Below, piece by piece: positions 6,078 through 8,225 of a stretch of DNA of 8,225 nucleotides (within the stretch, counting starts at the first letter, position 1; each line of letters begins with the position of its first letter). A model generated the notes under the pieces. That model searched no databases. It was not told where the DNA came from and worked only from the letters and a program-made list of their open reading frames with translations. The stretch lies in assembly GCA_003153855.1 (NCBI GenBank), contig PMBM01000114.1, positions 1-8,225 on the forward strand, in the 5' to 3' direction. Made by a program: the position numbers and the translations under genes. The DNA is from Propionibacteriaceae bacterium (lineage in GTDB: Bacteria > Actinomycetota > Actinomycetes > Propionibacteriales > Propionibacteriaceae).

Positions 6078-6542
6078 TCAACTCTGGTTGTAGAAACCAC
6101 CCGCGATGCGCTCACGGTCCTCAGCGGTCACCGTGACCTCGTGCGGGCTCAGCAGGAAGACCTTGTTCGTGACCTTCTCGAACGTCCCGCGGAGGCCGAA
6201 GATCAGGCCTGCCGCGAAGTCCACGAGGCGCTTCGCGTCGAAGTCCTCCATGTCGGTGAGGTTCATGATGACGGGGAAGCCGTCACGGAAGCTCTCGCCG
6301 ATGGTCTTGGCGTCGTTGAACGTCTTCGGGTGGACCGTGACGATCCGGGACAGGTCGGCAGGCTCCGGAGCAGCCGCGCGACGGCTCGGCAACGGCGTCA
6401 CGCTCGCCGAGTACTCGACCAGCTGCGAATCCTCGCCGATCGACTCGGTGACGTCTTCCTGAATGAGCTCGCCATGGTCGTCGTAACGATGGTCCGTGAC
6501 CAGTCCGAGCCAGGCAGCGCCACGCTTGATCAAGTCCGGCAT
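6078..6542 (-). CDS. sepF: Cell division protein SepF
   Basis: SepF binds the FtsZ C-terminal peptide and anchors the ring to the membrane; it is the main FtsZ anchor in many actinobacteria lacking FtsA. The 154-residue protein has an N-terminal amphipathic membrane helix (1-14, [13 protein letters not shown]), a variable acidic linker (18-62) and the SepF core (about 66-145). The core includes [10 protein letters not shown] (88-97), [15 protein letters not shown] (103-117), NKVFLLSP (126-133) and the end GGFYNQS. Start: ATG at 6542 follows GGGAGG by six bases, a strong site. It lies 80 bases after pgeF with no room for yggS, which often sits between them. The matching FtsZ peptide is encoded in the same window. 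Confidence 0.96.
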   Translation of the reverse strand: MPDLIKRGAAWLGLVTDHRYDDHGELIQEDVTESIGEDSQLVEYSASVTPLPSRRAAAPEPADLSRIVTVHPKTFNDAKTIGESFRDGFPVIMNLTDMEDFDAKRLVDFAAGLIFGLRGTFEKVTNKVFLLSPHEVTVTAEDRERIAGGFYNQS

Positions 6543-6622
6543 GTCAGTCCTCCCGTACGTCTACCCGCCGAGGCTAACCTCCCCTCCGCCCTGATCCTCG
6601 GACGCGGCTCCCGACACGCCCG

Positions 6623-7402
6623 TCAGTCGGCCGCGGCGAGCCACACGAGGGCACCGAGGCGTCCAGCAGCAGAGCCGTCGCGGCGGTGGGAGTGCAGCAG
6701 GTCGTTCTCGAGCGTGCAACCCCCGTGACGAGTCGCCGGGACGCCGAGACGGGCCAGCTGGGCCTCGCAGCCCGCCCCCAGGTCCAGCGCGGGCGTCCCC
6801 CAGCTCGTCGTGGACGCCGCCTCCGGGACAGCCGCAGCCACCGCCTCGGCCATCTCGGCAGGCACCTCATAGCAACGACCGCAGACGTGGGGCCCGATCC
6901 AGGCGGTGATGTCCGTGGCGCCCAAGGCTCTCATCGCGGACACCGTGGCGGCCAGCACGCCGGCGGCCAGACCCACCCTGCCCGCGTGAGCCGCCCCGAC
7001 GACGCGGGCCTCCGCGTCGGCGAGCAGGACAGGGACGCAGTCCGCCGCGCGGATGCACAGCGCGACCCCGGGCAGCGTGGTGACCATCGCGTCCGCAACG
7101 GGCAGGCTCAGACCCCCAGGAGCGGATCCCCCGAGCTCACCGCCGGGCCGGCTGGCCGGGAACGTCGTGTCGTCGACGACGAGGACGTCCGCGGAGTGGA
7201 CCTGATGGAGGGTCACGACCCGTGACACGCCCAGCGCGGCACGTACCAGCGCGAAGTTGGCGGCGACCGCGGCAGGGTCGTCGTCGTCCGTACGTCCCAG
7301 GTTCAGCGGACCGTACGAGCCATGGCTGATCCCGCCGAGACGGTCGGTGAACGCGACCCCCACGCCGGAGTTGGCCGACGGCTCGAACGCGGCGACGAAC
7401 AC
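6623..7402 (-). CDS. pgeF: Peptidoglycan editing factor PgeF (YfiH/LACC1 family)
   Basis: The E. coli member removes wrongly inserted L-Ser from peptidoglycan precursors, and related proteins act as purine nucleoside hydrolases/phosphorylases; older annotations say laccase or polyphenol oxidase. The 259-residue product has LHQVHSADV (65-73), ADAMVTTLPGVALCIRAADC (103-122), AAHAGRVGL (137-145) and IGPHVCGRCYEVP (169-181). H69, C122 and H139 match the metal-site triad. The family HAGWRG form reads HAGRVG here. The H69-to-C122 spacing is longer than in E. coli YfiH, due to a Gly/Ser/Pro-rich insert (about 82-100). Start: GTG at 7402, one base after the ftsZ stop, which suggests coupling to ftsZ. 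The cytoplasmic product fits the division cluster as wall quality control. Confidence 0.93.
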   Translation of the reverse strand: MFVAAFEPSANSGVGVAFTDRLGGISHGSYGPLNLGRTDDDDPAAVAANFALVRAALGVSRVVTLHQVHSADVLVVDDTTFPASRPGGELGGSAPGGLSLPVADAMVTTLPGVALCIRAADCVPVLLADAEARVVGAAHAGRVGLAAGVLAATVSAMRALGATDITAWIGPHVCGRCYEVPAEMAEAVAAAVPEAASTTSWGTPALDLGAGCEAQLARLGVPATRHGGCTLENDLLHSHRRDGSAAGRLGALVWLAAAD

Positions 7403-7403
7403 G

Positions 7404-8225
7404 TCAGCGCATGAAGTCCGGGACGTCCAGCTCGTCGGAGCTGCCGCGCGAAGGCTCGGCGACGACGGGTTCGGGCGTGACCGGAGGCGTGCCCGATCCC
7501 GGGCGCGACGTCGTGGCCCTCGTGGGCATCTGGCTGCCCGGCTGGCGACGCAGCGGCGTGCCGCCGTCGAAGCCCGCCGCGATCACCGTGACGCGCACCT
7601 CGTCGCCGAGGGCGTCGTCGATGACCGTGCCGAAGATGATGTTGGCGTCCTCGTGGGCTGCCGCCTCGATGAGGTTGGCCGCGTCCGAGACCTCGTGCAG
7701 GCCGAGGTCGGAGCCGCCCGCGATGGACAGCAGAACGCCGTGCGCACCCTCGATGCTCGCCTCGAGCAGCGGGGACGACACAGCCATCTCCGCGGCGGCC
7801 CGCGCGCGGTCCTCGCCGCGAGCGCTGCCGATGCCCATGAGTGCCGAGCCGGCGTTCGACATGACGGCCTTCACGTCGGCGAAGTCGAGGTTGATGAGGC
7901 CAGGGGTCGTGATGAGGTCGGTGATGCCGGACACGCCCTGCATCAGCACCTGGTCGGCCTGACGGAACGCGTCGAGGATCGCGACCTGGTGGTCCGTCAT
8001 CTCCAAGAGCTTGTCGTTCGGGATGACGATGAGCGTGTCCACCTCGTCGCGCAGGGTGGCGATTCCCGTCTCGGCCTGGGAGGACCGACGCCTGCCTTCG
8101 AAGCTGAACGGGCGTGTCACCACGCCGATGGTCAGGGCGCCGAGGGAGCGCGCGATGCGCGCCACGATGGGTGCGCCGCCCGTGCCCGTACCGCCGCCTT
8201 CACCCGCCGTGACGAAGACCATGTC
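7404..8225 (-). CDS. ftsZ: Cell division GTPase FtsZ, 5' end cut by window edge
   Basis: Tubulin homologue that polymerises into the division ring. 273 residues are visible; about 95-100 N-terminal residues lie beyond the right edge. The fragment opens at [17 protein letters not shown], which contains the tubulin signature GGGTGTG for GTP binding. The T7 synergy loop NLDFADVK supplies the catalytic aspartates D114 and D117 (fragment numbering). The C-terminal domain runs to about 222 ([11 protein letters not shown]). A short Pro/Thr/Ser-rich linker of about 40 residues leads to the conserved C-terminal peptide [10 protein letters not shown], the SepF-binding tail. It is the first gene of the division group visible here, and pgeF starts one base after its stop. 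Confidence 0.98.
   Translation of the reverse strand, partial: DMVFVTAGEGGGTGTGGAPIVARIARSLGALTIGVVTRPFSFEGRRRSSQAETGIATLRDEVDTLIVIPNDKLLEMTDHQVAILDAFRQADQVLMQGVSGITDLITTPGLINLDFADVKAVMSNAGSALMGIGSARGEDRARAAAEMAVSSPLLEASIEGAHGVLLSIAGGSDLGLHEVSDAANLIEAAAHEDANIIFGTVIDDALGDEVRVTVIAAGFDGGTPLRRQPGSQMPTRATTSRPGSGTPPVTPEPVVAEPSRGSSDELDVPDFMR

Overview
The window is high-GC DNA from an actinobacterium, most likely in or near the Micrococcales. This rests on an actinobacterial division cluster running ftsZ, pgeF, sepF, divIVA and on, with all genes on the minus strand. An FtsZ tail ending [10 protein letters not shown], a SepF with the NLTD motif, GTG starts and a tRNA gene without an encoded CCA triplet agree. 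The genus cannot be fixed from the window.

Right to left, in the direction of transcription: the 3' two thirds of ftsZ (7404-8225, cut by the window edge), pgeF one base later (6623-7402), sepF (6078-6542), a hairpin that may end the transcript, a leader of about 200 bases, and divIVA (4730-5872). A strong GC-rich hairpin with a TTCG loop follows divIVA. After a 290-base gap, a second tight unit begins: a TraR/DksA-type C4 zinc-finger protein (3999-4439), lspA (3454-3978), an RluD-type pseudouridine synthase (2543-3457) and pyk (1083-2519). lspA and the synthase gene overlap in ATGA, and the other gaps in this unit are 20 and 23 bases. The products serve septum assembly (FtsZ, SepF), polar growth (DivIVA), peptidoglycan quality control (PgeF), lipoprotein maturation (LspA), RNA modification, probable RNA polymerase control and lower glycolysis.

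The left 1.07 kb is different. A tyrosine integrase gene (1-881, minus strand, 3' end outside the window) sits beside a 22-bp remnant of a tRNA 3' end, probably tRNA-Leu (1052-1073, plus strand). The remnant lies 9 bp past the pyk stop codon. This looks like the right end of an integrative element inserted in a tRNA gene. The 170 bases between integrase and core hold short direct and inverted repeats that may be integrase or directionality-factor sites. The integrase is co-oriented with and downstream of lspA-rluD-pyk, so host read-through could reach it.

No CRISPR array, insertion sequence or complete RNA gene is visible, and nothing supports a wholly new multi-gene system. The points most worth following are the element boundary and its orientation, the absence of yggS and yggT from their usual slots in the division cluster, the regular 11-residue repeat in the DivIVA coiled coil, and the association of pyk with lspA.
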